A stretch of 64,000 bases of DNA from Sporosarcina jiandibaonis (GTDB taxonomy: Bacteria > Bacillota > Bacilli > Bacillales_A > Planococcaceae), in the NCBI RefSeq assembly GCF_013184495.1, contig NZ_JAAOIY010000006.1, forward strand, positions 124,001 to 188,000, given 5' to 3'. Below, piece by piece: positions 1-9,510 of this stretch (position 1 is its first letter; each line of letters starts with the position of its first letter). A program made the translations under genes and the position numbers. Below the pieces are notes generated by a model. It had not been told where the DNA came from. It worked only from the letters and a program-made list of their open reading frames with translations, and made no database searches.

Positions 1-773
1 AATTCTAACGTTGTCTTTTTCAATCCTGATTTGTTATTAATGCCAATCCCGACACTTGGACTTCCTGTAAATGTTATCATATTGACTCGGTCATCTGCTA
101 CGATCGTTTCTCCAACAATGCGACCCGACCCAGTCACAACGTTTAAGACACCCGCTGGAAGACCCGCTTCTGCAAAAATCTCAGCAATAAAGAGAGCTGA
201 AAGAGGTGTTTGCGATGCAGGTTTTAAAACAATTGTATTTCCCGCCGCAATCGCAGGACCTACTTTATGTGCAACAAGATTCAATGGAAAGTTGAACGGA
301 GTAATGGCTCCAATGACGCCAATCGGTTCTCTTAACGTATAACCAATTCGGCCAACACCGCCAGTTGCGGCATCAAAAGGAATCATTTCACCGTGAATTC
401 TTTTAGCCTCTTCAGCTGCAAACTTATACGTTTCAATTGTTCTTGCAACTTCCGCTTTCGCAAACATAATAGGTTTAGCAGATTCAAGTGAAACAATCGT
501 CGCTGCCTCTTCCGCTTTCTCTTTTAACAATTCGACAACCTTTTCTAAAATTTCTGCTCGCTCATGCGCTGGCATATCGCCAATTCGTTGCCGCGCTTCA
601 TATGCAGCCTGAATTGCTTGTTTCGTTAAGTCTTCATTCGCCATCGCAATCTCTGCAATTTTCTCTTCCGAATAAGGAGCGTACAGGGGGGCATAATGAT
701 CTGCCCCTACCCGTTCCCCATTAATGATTAAATACTTTTTCTCCACTTTTACTTCATTCGCTACTTTACTCAT
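1..773 (-). CDS. Aldehyde dehydrogenase, N-terminal part (gene runs off the window)
   Basis: NAD(P)-dependent aldehyde dehydrogenase of the succinate-semialdehyde/lactaldehyde dehydrogenase type, which oxidises an aldehyde to its acid in the cytoplasm. About 257 residues are present. The coenzyme-binding stretch ITPFNFPLNLVAHKVGPA, the TIVLKPASQTPLSA segment (adenine-ribose lysine) and the ITFTGSPSVG loop are all visible; the window ends just before the catalytic cysteine domain. The ATG lies inside the end of the Rieske oxygenase gene (8-nt overlap, ATGAGTAA), so translation is probably coupled and the two proteins likely act in sequence, the dehydrogenase removing an aldehyde released by the oxygenase. 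The physiological aldehyde is not determined by sequence; malic or succinic semialdehyde, as in carnitine or butyrobetaine breakdown, is an inference. Confidence 0.9.
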   Translation of the reverse strand, partial: MSKVANEVKVEKKYLIINGERVGADHYAPLYAPYSEEKIAEIAMANEDLTKQAIQAAYEARQRIGDMPAHERAEILEKVVELLKEKAEEAATIVSLESAKPIMFAKAEVARTIETYKFAAEEAKRIHGEMIPFDAATGGVGRIGYTLREPIGVIGAITPFNFPLNLVAHKVGPAIAAGNTIVLKPASQTPLSALFIAEIFAEAGLPAGVLNVVTGSGRIVGETIVADDRVNMITFTGSPSVGIGINNKSGLKKTTLE

Positions 774-1857
774 CGAGAGCCTCCAATACCATTTCATGAA
801 ATTGTACAATTGCTTGTTCCGAAGAAGCGTAATGCCCTTTGTTGAACGCACGGGAACGGAACCCGATTTGCTCAAGTTCAACAAGTTCTATATCTTCAGC
901 CCGAACCTGCTCGGCAAACGTCATTAAATCTATTTCGTCTTGGCTCAAGTCCTCCAAACTATCCTCACGGAAATAGTATGTATAAACAGCCAACGTCGTT
1001 TCGTGATCAATCGGAATCATTTCGATGGATGCCATATTCCCTGGACCCGGGTAAATCGTCAACATCAGATTCGGCCAGAGCCAAAAGAAGGTGCCGCCTT
1101 TCATTTCCGCTTCGTTTAAGTCTACCTCTCCGTATTGCTTGTCAGCTTTAACAACCGTTCCTTGAATGGAATAATTTTCACACATCGTAATTTGATAATC
1201 TTTCATATCAAGCGTGTCCACAAAACTCGGATGCGCGATATGACAATGGTCGCATTCCAAATAGTTATCGATATACGCTTTCCAATTCGCCTTAATAACA
1301 CGTGATTTTCTATGAGTTCGTTTCAATTCGCTCAAGAACTCAAACTGGCTCAACCTGTCGAAAAAATCGCCATACGACTCGGCTAGCGGCGTCGCGTCAT
1401 CATCAATGTTAACAAAAATCAAGGACTCTTGTACTTCCATTCGTACAGGTCTTAGACAAGCGTCTTGTACGCAAGCTGCATCTTCACCGCGAAAGTTCGG
1501 CGCTCTGTTTAATGCTCCATCTGTTTTGAATGTCCAGCCGTGATACATGCATTGCAAAATTTTCTTTTGACCTGAATCATTTCTTTCAAGCTTCGTTGCG
1601 CGGTGCGGACAAACATTATAAAATGCGCGAAGTACTTCATCCGTGCCTCTGATTACAATAATTGGCTCATTCGCGACATCAGCCGTAAAGAAAGCACCTG
1701 CTTTTTCTACCTGGCTTACATGTCCTACGAGTTGCCATGACTTCGAGAAAACCAACTCCATTTCCTTTTCCAATACTTTTGGATCTGTGTACTTGTCATA
1801 CGTCAATGTTCTTTCAAATGTTTTCTCCGTTGCATTCATTACTGTTTTGTAAACCAT
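766..1857 (-). CDS. Rieske [2Fe-2S] aromatic-ring-hydroxylating-type oxygenase, alpha subunit
   Basis: Non-heme iron oxygenase of the RHO alpha-subunit family, 363 residues. The Rieske cluster ligands are C83-x-H85 and C103-x2-H106 (CPHRA ... CMYHGW). The mononuclear iron site lies in the catalytic domain with N198, H204 and H209 (NYLECDHCHIAHP), plus a distal acidic residue in the QVRAEDIELVE segment. Length and motifs resemble the quaternary-amine monooxygenases (carnitine oxygenase CntA/YeaW, glycine betaine GbcA, stachydrine demethylase) rather than true ring dioxygenases, which usually travel with a beta subunit; none is present. Electrons probably come from the ferredoxin and reductase encoded just upstream. 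It has a strong GGGGGAG ribosome site. The substrate is inferred only: a quaternary amine is favoured, and a betaine-type carrier is encoded at 17.3 kb. Confidence 0.88.
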   Translation of the reverse strand: MVYKTVMNATEKTFERTLTYDKYTDPKVLEKEMELVFSKSWQLVGHVSQVEKAGAFFTADVANEPIIVIRGTDEVLRAFYNVCPHRATKLERNDSGQKKILQCMYHGWTFKTDGALNRAPNFRGEDAACVQDACLRPVRMEVQESLIFVNIDDDATPLAESYGDFFDRLSQFEFLSELKRTHRKSRVIKANWKAYIDNYLECDHCHIAHPSFVDTLDMKDYQITMCENYSIQGTVVKADKQYGEVDLNEAEMKGGTFFWLWPNLMLTIYPGPGNMASIEMIPIDHETTLAVYTYYFREDSLEDLSQDEIDLMTFAEQVRAEDIELVELEQIGFRSRAFNKGHYASSEQAIVQFHEMVLEALDE

Positions 1858-1930
1858 TTTTATTCTCCCCCAAATTTATCATTATTTTTTAAAATTAAAC
1901 TAAGAAATCCTATACGGTTTTCAACACTTT

Positions 1931-2191
<261 letters not shown>

Positions 2192-2257
2192 TCATCTAGG
2201 TGCTGATCCACTCTTCTTTTCGATTTCCAAGGAAGAATGCTGTTCAATTCTTCCCTG

Positions 2258-3301
2258 TCATACTGCACCGGCGGTTGATTTTACTTTTTCTTTCTTCTGC
2301 TCTTTTTCTCTATCACCCATTACAGTCGTACTGTGAGGGGCTTGCACCCTTACAGTCGGATCTATATACACTTTCGCGTTACTGACAGCGATAGGCGACT
2401 CGCCGAAGCCAGTGGCAATTAACTTCACTTTGCCTTCATATGTGCAAATGTCTCCAGTCGCATAAATCCCTTCAATATTCGTTTCCATTTTGGAATTTAC
2501 GACAATGGAATTCTTTTCAATCTCGAGTCCCCAATTATTAATAGGCCCAAGTGAAGAAACAAATCCATAATTGACAAGTACATCGTCTACTTCAAGTTCA
2601 AGTAATCCGTCACCCTTCGCTTCCTTAACAATTACTTTTTCAATCTTTTCGTCACCTACTAATTCTACCGGTACGTAAGGTGTTAATACTTCGACTGTAG
2701 ATTGCTTTAACAACTCCACACTATGCTCATGAGCACGGAATTTGTCTCTTCGATGAATGAGCCTAACTTTTTTTGCAATCGGCTCGAGCATTAACGCCCA
2801 ATCAACCGCTGAATCCCCTCCACCGAATAACACAACATTTTTCCCCGCAAATTCATTTAGATTAGTAACAAAATAATGAAGGTTTTTATCTACAAATTTC
2901 TCTTCACCTTCAACATTCATTTTTCGAGGTTGGAAAGCTCCATTGCCTGCGGTAATAATAATTGTTTTTGTATAATGTGTTTCTTTATTTGTCGTTAATT
3001 TAAATACGCCGTTTTCTTCTTTTTCAACAGTTTCTACAGACTGTCCAAGACAGATGGTAGATTCAAATTGATTCATTTGTTCCGTTAAATTATCAATGAG
3101 CTCTTGCGCTCCAATTTTAGGAAATCCAGCAATGTCGTAAATATGCTTTTCAGGATACAGTGCTGTTAACTGCCCACCTAATTGAGGGAGGCTTTCGATG
3201 ACTTTTACCGATGCTTGACGCATACCAGCATAAAAAGCGGTAAATAAACCTACAGGTCCGCCACCGATAACCGTTATGTCAAATACTTCAGATTTATCCA
3301 T
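2258..3301 (-). CDS. Ferredoxin--NADP(+) reductase, thioredoxin-reductase-like (YumC type)
   Basis: FAD flavoprotein that moves electrons from NADPH to ferredoxin; about 347 residues from the chosen start. The N-terminal FAD motif [10 protein letters not shown], the NADPH-binding [14 protein letters not shown] segment and the C-terminal [14 protein letters not shown] motif are in the order of the TrxR-like FNR family (B. subtilis YumC). The active-site CxxC of true thioredoxin reductases is absent. The ATG at 3301 is preferred over 3307 because it lies 7 nt from GGAGG, whereas the upstream one is only 1 nt away. It is the first gene of the oxygenase operon, with a leader of about 250 nt after the sigma-54 promoter. 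The C-terminal tail after residue 325 is unusually lysine-rich. Confidence 0.9.
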   Translation of the reverse strand: MDKSEVFDITVIGGGPVGLFTAFYAGMRQASVKVIESLPQLGGQLTALYPEKHIYDIAGFPKIGAQELIDNLTEQMNQFESTICLGQSVETVEKEENGVFKLTTNKETHYTKTIIITAGNGAFQPRKMNVEGEEKFVDKNLHYFVTNLNEFAGKNVVLFGGGDSAVDWALMLEPIAKKVRLIHRRDKFRAHEHSVELLKQSTVEVLTPYVPVELVGDEKIEKVIVKEAKGDGLLELEVDDVLVNYGFVSSLGPINNWGLEIEKNSIVVNSKMETNIEGIYATGDICTYEGKVKLIATGFGESPIAVSNAKVYIDPTVRVQAPHSTTVMGDREKEQKKEKVKSTAGAV

Positions 3302-3565
3302 ATTCATTCCTCCAGAATACTCGTGTATGTTTTACTTGATGTTCCAATTAAACGAACACATGCGGTCAGTCCAAATAACTTCCACTTTGTCCATTTTCCG
3401 CCTTAACAACACTCACCTCTTTCTTATATAATCAACATGACAGCACTCAGGATTTAAGTAGGCTATTTGAATACCCTGCAAGCCTGCTAGTCTAGGTTTC
3501 CTTAGTCTATTATTAATGCTAGAATTAGTGCTAGACGTTTTTCCGCCTCGTCACTTATATATAAT

Positions 3566-3580
3566 GCAAGTCCCGTGCCA
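3566..3580 (-). promoter_or_regulatory. Sigma-54 (-24/-12) promoter of the Rieske oxygenase operon
   Basis: On the minus strand the sequence reads TGGCAC, five bases, TTGC, an exact match to the sigma-54 consensus. It points to the reductase-ferredoxin-oxygenase-aldehyde dehydrogenase operon and lies beside a divergent gene for a sigma-54 activator. Transcription should start near 3555. Confidence 0.88.
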
Positions 3581-3652
3581 ACTTTTAAAAACAGTGAGTT
3601 CTAGGCAAGTTTTAAAAAATAATGTATGCCAAGAAGTTGTTCTGAATCATAA

Positions 3653-3681
3653 TTGACTCAAAATAAAAACGGTTTTATTCA
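3653..3681 (+). promoter_or_regulatory. Promoter of the sigma-54 activator gene with overlapping palindrome (possible activator site)
   Basis: TTGACT and TATTCA are separated by 17 bases, a plausible vegetative promoter for the activator gene. The interval 3662-3679 is an almost perfect 18-bp palindrome (AATAAAA, four central bases, TTTTATT) covering the spacer and part of the -10. It sits about 90 bp upstream of the divergent -24/-12 promoter, the usual place for an enhancer site. One site could therefore both activate the operon and restrain the regulator gene. The promoter call is moderate and the operator role is inferred. Confidence 0.45.
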
Positions 3682-3721
3682 AAATTAACTCACTACTCAA
3701 AATAGAAAGGAAGGTTTATTT

Positions 3722-5095
3722 GTGAGAAACAGTCCAATGGAGAAGAAAGTTGAAATAACCTTAGAATCGATTTTGAGGATTCTGGACTATTCTTCGGATG
3801 AGATATATGTTCTTGATGGTGAAAGGCAGATTGTTTATGTGAACAGGAATTGTGAAAAACATTATGGCTTAAAACAAGATGAGATCTTGGGAAAATATAA
3901 TAACGACCTATATGAAAAAGGATATTGGAAACCATCAATCGTACCTGAGGTTTTTGAGCGGAAAGAGCCCGTCCACTTGAAACAACAAACCTATATCGGC
4001 GCTGAATTATTAACTTCAGCCATCCCGATTCTTAATGACGAGCAAGAAATTGAATTTGTTGTCATCACCTCTACTGAGCTCAATAGCTTTAAGAGGCTCA
4101 TTGAGAAAAAAAACACTGAAGAAGAAATAGCACATCAAGATGAACCCCACAGCAAATTCATTACAAATAGCCGCAAGGTCGGCAATATTATAGACTTTTG
4201 CAATAAGGTGGCACCCACCGATTCCACAATCCTGATTCAAGGCGAATCAGGAACAGGCAAAGGCGTACTCGCTTATTATTTACATCAAATTAGCAATAGA
4301 AAAGATGGCCCTTTCTTAACTGTCAATTGCGCTGCAATTCCCGAAGATTTATTGGAATCAGAACTGTTTGGTTACTCCGGTGGCGCATTTACAGGAGCAA
4401 ACAAAACAGGTAAATCTGGATTGTTAGAAGCTGCAAATAATGGAACAATTTTTCTAGATGAGATTGGAGAGTTAGCTTTATCTCTACAAGCGAAAGTACT
4501 ACAAGTTATTCAGGATAAGCGATTTATCCCGATTGGGAGCAGCGAAAGTAAAACAGTAGACATTCGGATTATCGCGGCCACGAATCAGAATTTACTCGAA
4601 ATGGTTGAAAATAAAAGTTTCCGCGAGGATTTATTTTACCGATTAAACGTAATTGATATCCATATGCCTCCGTTGCGGGAGCGTAAAGAAGATATCATTC
4701 CGCTCACATACAGTTTTTTAAATAAATTCAATGAAAAATACAATACAAATAAAGTCGTCTCCCCGGGTTGTTTAGATGCACTGTATTACTATTCTTGGCC
4801 CGGCAATATACGCCAACTAGAAAACTTGATCGAACGGTTAGTCATCATTGGTGGTTCTGTTATTCAAATAGATGACTTACCCCAAGTAATCCTTGAACAA
4901 GTTAAGGAAATCCCTCAACTAGTTCATCCAAATTCCTTGGACGACGCTTTGGAAAATGCCGCCCGGATGCTGGTCAGAAGATCTTATCGTAACAATCCAT
5001 CTTCCCGCGGAGTCGCCAAAGACCTTGATATTAGCCAATCCCGGGCATCCAGGTTAATTCGGGAACATTGCCAGGATATCGTTCAAGAAAAATGA
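3722..5095 (+). CDS. Sigma-54-dependent transcriptional activator with PAS sensor (RocR-like)
   Basis: Bacterial enhancer-binding protein of 457 residues. An N-terminal PAS domain (about residues 14-125) probably senses the inducer. The central AAA+ domain has Walker A GESGTGK (174-180), the sigma-54-contacting GAFTGA loop (221-226) and Walker B FLDE (244-247). A Fis-type helix-turn-helix closes the C-terminus (GVAKDLDISQSRASRLI). The GTG at 3722 is chosen because AAAGGAAGG stands 7 nt upstream; an ATG 15 nt further in lacks such a site. It is divergent from the oxygenase operon, whose promoter is a consensus -24/-12 element, so it is very likely the activator of that operon. The inducer is unknown. 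Confidence 0.93.
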   Translation: MRNSPMEKKVEITLESILRILDYSSDEIYVLDGERQIVYVNRNCEKHYGLKQDEILGKYNNDLYEKGYWKPSIVPEVFERKEPVHLKQQTYIGAELLTSAIPILNDEQEIEFVVITSTELNSFKRLIEKKNTEEEIAHQDEPHSKFITNSRKVGNIIDFCNKVAPTDSTILIQGESGTGKGVLAYYLHQISNRKDGPFLTVNCAAIPEDLLESELFGYSGGAFTGANKTGKSGLLEAANNGTIFLDEIGELALSLQAKVLQVIQDKRFIPIGSSESKTVDIRIIAATNQNLLEMVENKSFREDLFYRLNVIDIHMPPLRERKEDIIPLTYSFLNKFNEKYNTNKVVSPGCLDALYYYSWPGNIRQLENLIERLVIIGGSVIQIDDLPQVILEQVKEIPQLVHPNSLDDALENAARMLVRRSYRNNPSSRGVAKDLDISQSRASRLIREHCQDIVQEK

Positions 5096-5124
5096 GCGAA
5101 CCAAGATAGGTAAAGAATGAAAAG

Positions 5125-5161
5125 AAAAAGTTCAGCCAGAGAATCATTGGCTGAACTTTTT
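5125..5161. terminator. Bidirectional intrinsic terminator between activator gene and hut-like operon
   Basis: Perfect 14-bp inverted repeat (AAAAAGTTCAGCCA and its complement) around a 9-base loop, with A and T runs on the two flanks. It can end both converging transcripts. Confidence 0.93.
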
Positions 5162-5252
5162 CAAGTTTTCGGGATCGGCGCGGTAGCGTTAACTACAGGA
5201 CGTCCTGTCTTCTATCAGCATACAAGCTGATAGGCTTGATAATTTTGTGCCT

Positions 5253-6788
5253 TTATCGTAAAACATCTTCGCGTAAAACAAATTGCGCCAGTTCCTCCAT
5301 TTGATCTGAAATTGCACGATCGCCTTCCAATGGCGGACATATTTCCCTCACTTTTTCCAGATAGCTCTTTGTTGCTGGCGCTAGTTGGTTTTCTGCTTGT
5401 TCCAAATAAATCGCTTGTGAGGCGCAAATCAGTTCAATCGCAATCACCCGGGCACTGTTATGGATAATCTCCCTTGCTTGACGCGCGCCAATTGTTCCCA
5501 TACTTACATGGTCTTCTTGGTTTGCGGATGTTGGAATTGAGTCAACGCTTGCCGGGTGTGCTAATACTTTGTTTTCTGAAACGAGTGCAGCTGCTGCATA
5601 TTGGACGACCATCAAACCACATTCTAATCCCGGATCTGTCGCTAAGAAAGGTGACAAACCGCTGAGTTGTGGATTGACAAGTCGTTCCGTTCTTCGTTCG
5701 GAAATATTTGCCCACTCTGCTGCACCAACTTTCAAAAAGTCCATCGCTAAAGCAATCGGTTGACCGTGGAAATGTCCACCCGAGATAATTTCTCCATTTT
5801 CTAAAATAATTGGATTGTCCGTTGCTGAGTTAATTTCAACTTTTAGTCTATCCTCTGCATAATTAAATGCTTGCCAAGATGCTCCATGTACTTGCGGTAT
5901 ACATCGAATGGAATAAGCATCCTGCATTCGAATTTCCCCTTGATGCGTAATCCTTTTGCTGCCTTCTAACCAATTTCTCATTCGCGAAGCGACAAATTCC
6001 ATTTCAGGATGCGGACGGACAGCTAATAAGTCACTATCAAATGCTGTAATGATTCCTTGCAGTGCTTCCATCGTTAAACACGCCGCCATATCTGCAGCTA
6101 ATCCAACACGTTCAGCCTCATTCAGCGCAACTACTCCTACCCCAGTCATTGCCTGAGTTCCGTTAATTAAAGCAAGACCTTCTTTTGCCTCTAATACAAC
6201 CGGTTCTAAACCCGCCCGGTTCAAAGCTTCTCCGCCCGAAATAACTTCTCCCTCGTATTCCGCTTTTCCTTCACCAATTAAGACAATTGCAACGTGAGCA
6301 AGCGGCGCCAAATCACCACTTGCACCAACTGAACCTTTACTAGGAACAACTGGGTGAATACCTTTATTAATCATTTCAACTAACAATTGAAGTGTATCTT
6401 CTCTAATTCCGGAAAATCCTTTGGCAAGTGCATTGGCGCGTAGCACCATCATCGCCCTGACAACTGATCTTGGCAATGGATCTCCAACCCCTACAGCATC
6501 TGCACGCAGTAGATTTAATTGTAATTTAGCGATATCGTCTTTTTCAATTTCAATATCACTTAATTTACCAAATCCCGTGTTCACACCATAGATTACTTTT
6601 CCGTCATTCAGTTGCTTTTTAATTCGATCACGACTTGCCCGAACCCGTACTAAGGCTGCTTCAGGCACGACCACTTTTGCATTGCCATAAACAACACTAT
6701 CTATTTTACGTCTATCCAATGTAAGCCCATCCAGCTCAACTTCTTTAGCTTCTACTTCAATCCGATCCAATAACTTTCCACTTTTCAT
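5253..6788 (-). CDS. hutH: Histidine ammonia-lyase
   Basis: Eliminates ammonia from histidine to give urocanate; cytoplasmic, 511 residues, the usual length. The self-forming MIO cofactor triad A156-S157-G158 is intact in GSVGASGDLAPLAH. Other family landmarks are YGVNTGFGKLSD, QDAYSIRCIPQVHG, NSATDNPI, GGHFHGQP (usually GGNFHGQP) and ANQEDHVSMG. It is the last gene of the operon that begins with the hutU-like gene, an order unlike the B. subtilis hutPHUIGM operon. It has an AAGGAG site 9 nt before the ATG. Its active site is ordinary, in contrast to its partners HutU and HutI, so the substrate should keep a free alpha-amino group on a histidine-like frame. Confidence 0.95.
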   Translation of the reverse strand: MKSGKLLDRIEVEAKEVELDGLTLDRRKIDSVVYGNAKVVVPEAALVRVRASRDRIKKQLNDGKVIYGVNTGFGKLSDIEIEKDDIAKLQLNLLRADAVGVGDPLPRSVVRAMMVLRANALAKGFSGIREDTLQLLVEMINKGIHPVVPSKGSVGASGDLAPLAHVAIVLIGEGKAEYEGEVISGGEALNRAGLEPVVLEAKEGLALINGTQAMTGVGVVALNEAERVGLAADMAACLTMEALQGIITAFDSDLLAVRPHPEMEFVASRMRNWLEGSKRITHQGEIRMQDAYSIRCIPQVHGASWQAFNYAEDRLKVEINSATDNPIILENGEIISGGHFHGQPIALAMDFLKVGAAEWANISERRTERLVNPQLSGLSPFLATDPGLECGLMVVQYAAAALVSENKVLAHPASVDSIPTSANQEDHVSMGTIGARQAREIIHNSARVIAIELICASQAIYLEQAENQLAPATKSYLEKVREICPPLEGDRAISDQMEELAQFVLREDVLR

Positions 6789-6829
6789 ATATGCCCACTC
6801 CTTCTACCTTTTAAGAACTTGAAATCGTC

Positions 6830-8170
6830 TTATAGAATCATCGCTGCCGCTATTCCAAAGATAAATAATGGAATATTGTAATGTAGGAATGTTGGCACAC
6901 ATGTATCCCAAATATGATTATGTTTGCCATCTGCATTTAGTCCAGACGTTGGTCCAAGTGTACTATCCGACGCAGGTGAACCCGCATCTCCCAAAGCACC
7001 TGCTGTTCCGAGCAAAGCAATCGTGGCCAGCGGACTAAAGCCCATTAAGATACATAACGGAACAAATACTGCCGCCAAAATGGGAATTGTTCCAAATGAT
7101 GTACCAATTCCCATCGTTACTAAAAGTCCAATTGTTAGCAATACTATAGCACCCAATAGTTTATTATCGCCAATAACAGAATCAACGGCAGTTACTAATT
7201 CTATGACCGCTCCTGTTTCTTTTAGGATTGTTGCGTAGCCTGATGCGATAAGCATAACAAAGGCAATTGCCCCCATTAGTTTCACACCGTCTTGAACGAC
7301 AACGTCTCCGTCTTTTAATGTAACAATTCGACCGACAAACATAACGATAATACCACTCATGGCGCCAACGACAAGCGAACCTGCCCAGATTTGGGCTACA
7401 AGTGTGACTACAATGGCAAATAACGTAATAAGATCTCTTGCTTCAAACTTTCGTTTAGCGCTACCACTGGTTGCGCTCATCTCGGCTAAAGCACTTGAAA
7501 ATGTTATTTTTTCTTCCTGCCCCAGTCCACCGTCGTAATCACGCGGCTTACGATATGTGATAAAGACCGCAATAAATAAGCCAACAAACATTCCCACGGC
7601 TGGAATTGCCATTGCCACTGGAATCTGAGAAAGAGAAACCGGCATTCCGCTCGCTGTCATTTCGCCTACAATAATCCCATGGAAAATAAGCCCATAACCT
7701 GCTGGAATTAAAATGTACGGCATTTTCAATCCAAATGTTAACGCACACGCCACAGCCCTTCTATCAAGCTTCAAATAGTTAAAGAAAAGTAATAACGGTG
7801 GAATCAAGATTGGAATAAAAGCAATGTGAACGGGAATTAAGTTCCCTGACAAGCAAGTAAGTCCCGCAATCATTAGCAATAGCACAATTTTACTAGTCTT
7901 TTTCATAGCAAGTAACTTATCTATTAAAATCTTTGTAATTCCCGATAATGCAATCATTGCTGCAAAAACCCCAAGTAAAATATAACTTAAGGCCGTTTCT
8001 GATTGTCCACCCATGCCGCCAATAAAAGTAGAAACCGTTTCTGTTAATGTTAAATTTGCTACCAGACCAGCGACAACTGCCGCCATTAACAATGCAAAAA
8101 TAACATGTACCCTCGCCAAACTCAAAATCGTCAATACAATGACAGAAATTAATACTGGGTTTGTTAGCAT
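6830..8170 (-). CDS. NhaC/YuiF-type Na+/H+ antiporter-family permease, probable substrate importer
   Basis: Polytopic membrane protein of 446 residues with about 11-12 hydrophobic segments spread over the whole length. Features of the Na+/H+ antiporter superfamily (YuiF/NhaC-like, ion transporter superfamily) include GIGTSFGTIPILAAVFVP and LGDAGSPASDSTLGPTSG in the C-terminal half. Members of this group lie next to amino acid catabolic genes and are thought to be sodium-coupled amino acid carriers; that is family knowledge, not shown here. It is 41 nt upstream of hutH, with a GGAG site 7 nt from the ATG. It is the likely importer of histidine or a histidine relative. Confidence 0.82.
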   Translation of the reverse strand: MLTNPVLISVIVLTILSLARVHVIFALLMAAVVAGLVANLTLTETVSTFIGGMGGQSETALSYILLGVFAAMIALSGITKILIDKLLAMKKTSKIVLLLMIAGLTCLSGNLIPVHIAFIPILIPPLLLFFNYLKLDRRAVACALTFGLKMPYILIPAGYGLIFHGIIVGEMTASGMPVSLSQIPVAMAIPAVGMFVGLFIAVFITYRKPRDYDGGLGQEEKITFSSALAEMSATSGSAKRKFEARDLITLFAIVVTLVAQIWAGSLVVGAMSGIIVMFVGRIVTLKDGDVVVQDGVKLMGAIAFVMLIASGYATILKETGAVIELVTAVDSVIGDNKLLGAIVLLTIGLLVTMGIGTSFGTIPILAAVFVPLCILMGFSPLATIALLGTAGALGDAGSPASDSTLGPTSGLNADGKHNHIWDTCVPTFLHYNIPLFIFGIAAAMIL

Positions 8171-8304
8171 AGAAAATCTCCTTTGTGTTTGGATAGATTT
8201 TTATTACTTATCATGGAATATACATCGAATTAAGATTCATTAAAGACAACTTTTCCCGTCTTAATTTGGTTACCGCCATGCAGCGCTATTTATATTCCCA
8301 ATAA

Positions 8305-9474
8305 TTATGCTTGTTTGTGGTTTTCATACCATTGTTCAATAAGCGCTGCCGTTAATCTGCCTGTGTTTATTAGGTTCTCCACGCTAATGAACTCTCTAAA
8401 TGAGTGAATGTTCTGAAATCCATTTCCTAGTGTAATACATGTCAAACCATTTTCATTTAACACATTCGTATCTGCGCCGCCTAATGTTTCTGTTAAATAT
8501 GGTTTAACTTTTATATTATTGGATGCTTTTTCAACAGTTTTTGTTAAGATATGATCTCTTGGGATATCAAATCCACTGTATTTCTTTTCGAATTTCACAG
8601 TCACTCTTCCACCGTTTTTATCGGCGGCGTCTTTCATTGCTTTCGCCATTCGTTCCAATTGTTTATCTAATTTCTCTTTCGAAAAACTGCGAACTTCTCC
8701 ACCGACTGTTATAGCGCCTGGTATTATCGATGTCAATTCTCCGCCTTCAATAACACCGATGTTAGCAATTGTCTCTTCATCAATTGTCCCAAGTTTCATG
8801 TTCAATAATCCCTCGGCTGCTATTAAAAACGCGCTATTTCCTTCTTCCGCATTAAGTGCAATATGTGCGGCATTACCCCCGACCTCCATCCAGATTCGGC
8901 TGCTGTATGGTCCTTTCAAAATAATTTGACCAACATCTCCACTACTGTCGAAAATATAACCTGTTTTACTTTTGGCTTTGCTGTAATCCATATACGTTGC
9001 ACCAACAAGTCCGGGTTGCTCATTAACCGTTAAAATAAATTCTATCGGTCCGTGTGGAACCCCGCTTTCAATCAGCGCCCTAATTGCTTCCAAATATGAC
9101 GCTAATGCCGCCCTGTCGTCGGCGCCAAGGATAGTTGTACCATCCGAGTAGATGACGCCATCTTTAATAACTGGTTTCAGCCCTTCAGTTGGCAGCACTG
9201 TATCCATATGTGTCGAGAAAAACAGCGGTGGAATCGTTGAATCTGTTCCTTCACGCCAAGCAATTAAATTACCAACTTCTCCGTCGAAATTTTTATGTGC
9301 TTCATCAAACTCCAGTGTGAAACCAAGTTCAGGTAATACTTTCATTAAATAATCAGCTACGAGTTGTTCTTTTGTACTTGGCCCATTTATTTTTGCGAGT
9401 TCAAGAAATAAATCGAGTAAGCGTTCCTCATTTACTTGTTCAGCGGCAGTAATAGAAACTTGATTTTTTGTCAT
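8305..9474 (-). CDS. M20-family metallohydrolase (peptidase T-like) inside the hut-like operon
   Basis: Zinc-dependent amidohydrolase/peptidase of the M20 family, about 389 residues. Visible active-site parts are STHMD (H89, D91), the bridging aspartate in LGADDRAA, the general base E152 in TVNEQPG and the C-terminal histidine in IHSFREF. In most relatives the base is followed by a second glutamate that binds zinc (EE); here it is Q153, so one metal ligand is changed. The ATG at 9474 is chosen because GGAGG precedes it by 8 nt. It is 36 nt after the hutI-like gene and takes the place where hutG would be expected. It may release the formimino- or formyl-type end product, or hydrolyse a dipeptide feeding the pathway; neither is proven. 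Confidence 0.85.
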   Translation of the reverse strand: MTKNQVSITAAEQVNEERLLDLFLELAKINGPSTKEQLVADYLMKVLPELGFTLEFDEAHKNFDGEVGNLIAWREGTDSTIPPLFFSTHMDTVLPTEGLKPVIKDGVIYSDGTTILGADDRAALASYLEAIRALIESGVPHGPIEFILTVNEQPGLVGATYMDYSKAKSKTGYIFDSSGDVGQIILKGPYSSRIWMEVGGNAAHIALNAEEGNSAFLIAAEGLLNMKLGTIDEETIANIGVIEGGELTSIIPGAITVGGEVRSFSKEKLDKQLERMAKAMKDAADKNGGRVTVKFEKKYSGFDIPRDHILTKTVEKASNNIKVKPYLTETLGGADTNVLNENGLTCITLGNGFQNIHSFREFISVENLINTGRLTAALIEQWYENHKQA

Positions 9475-9510
9475 TATAAATTCCTCCATTTTTCTATTTC
9501 CCATCCAACA

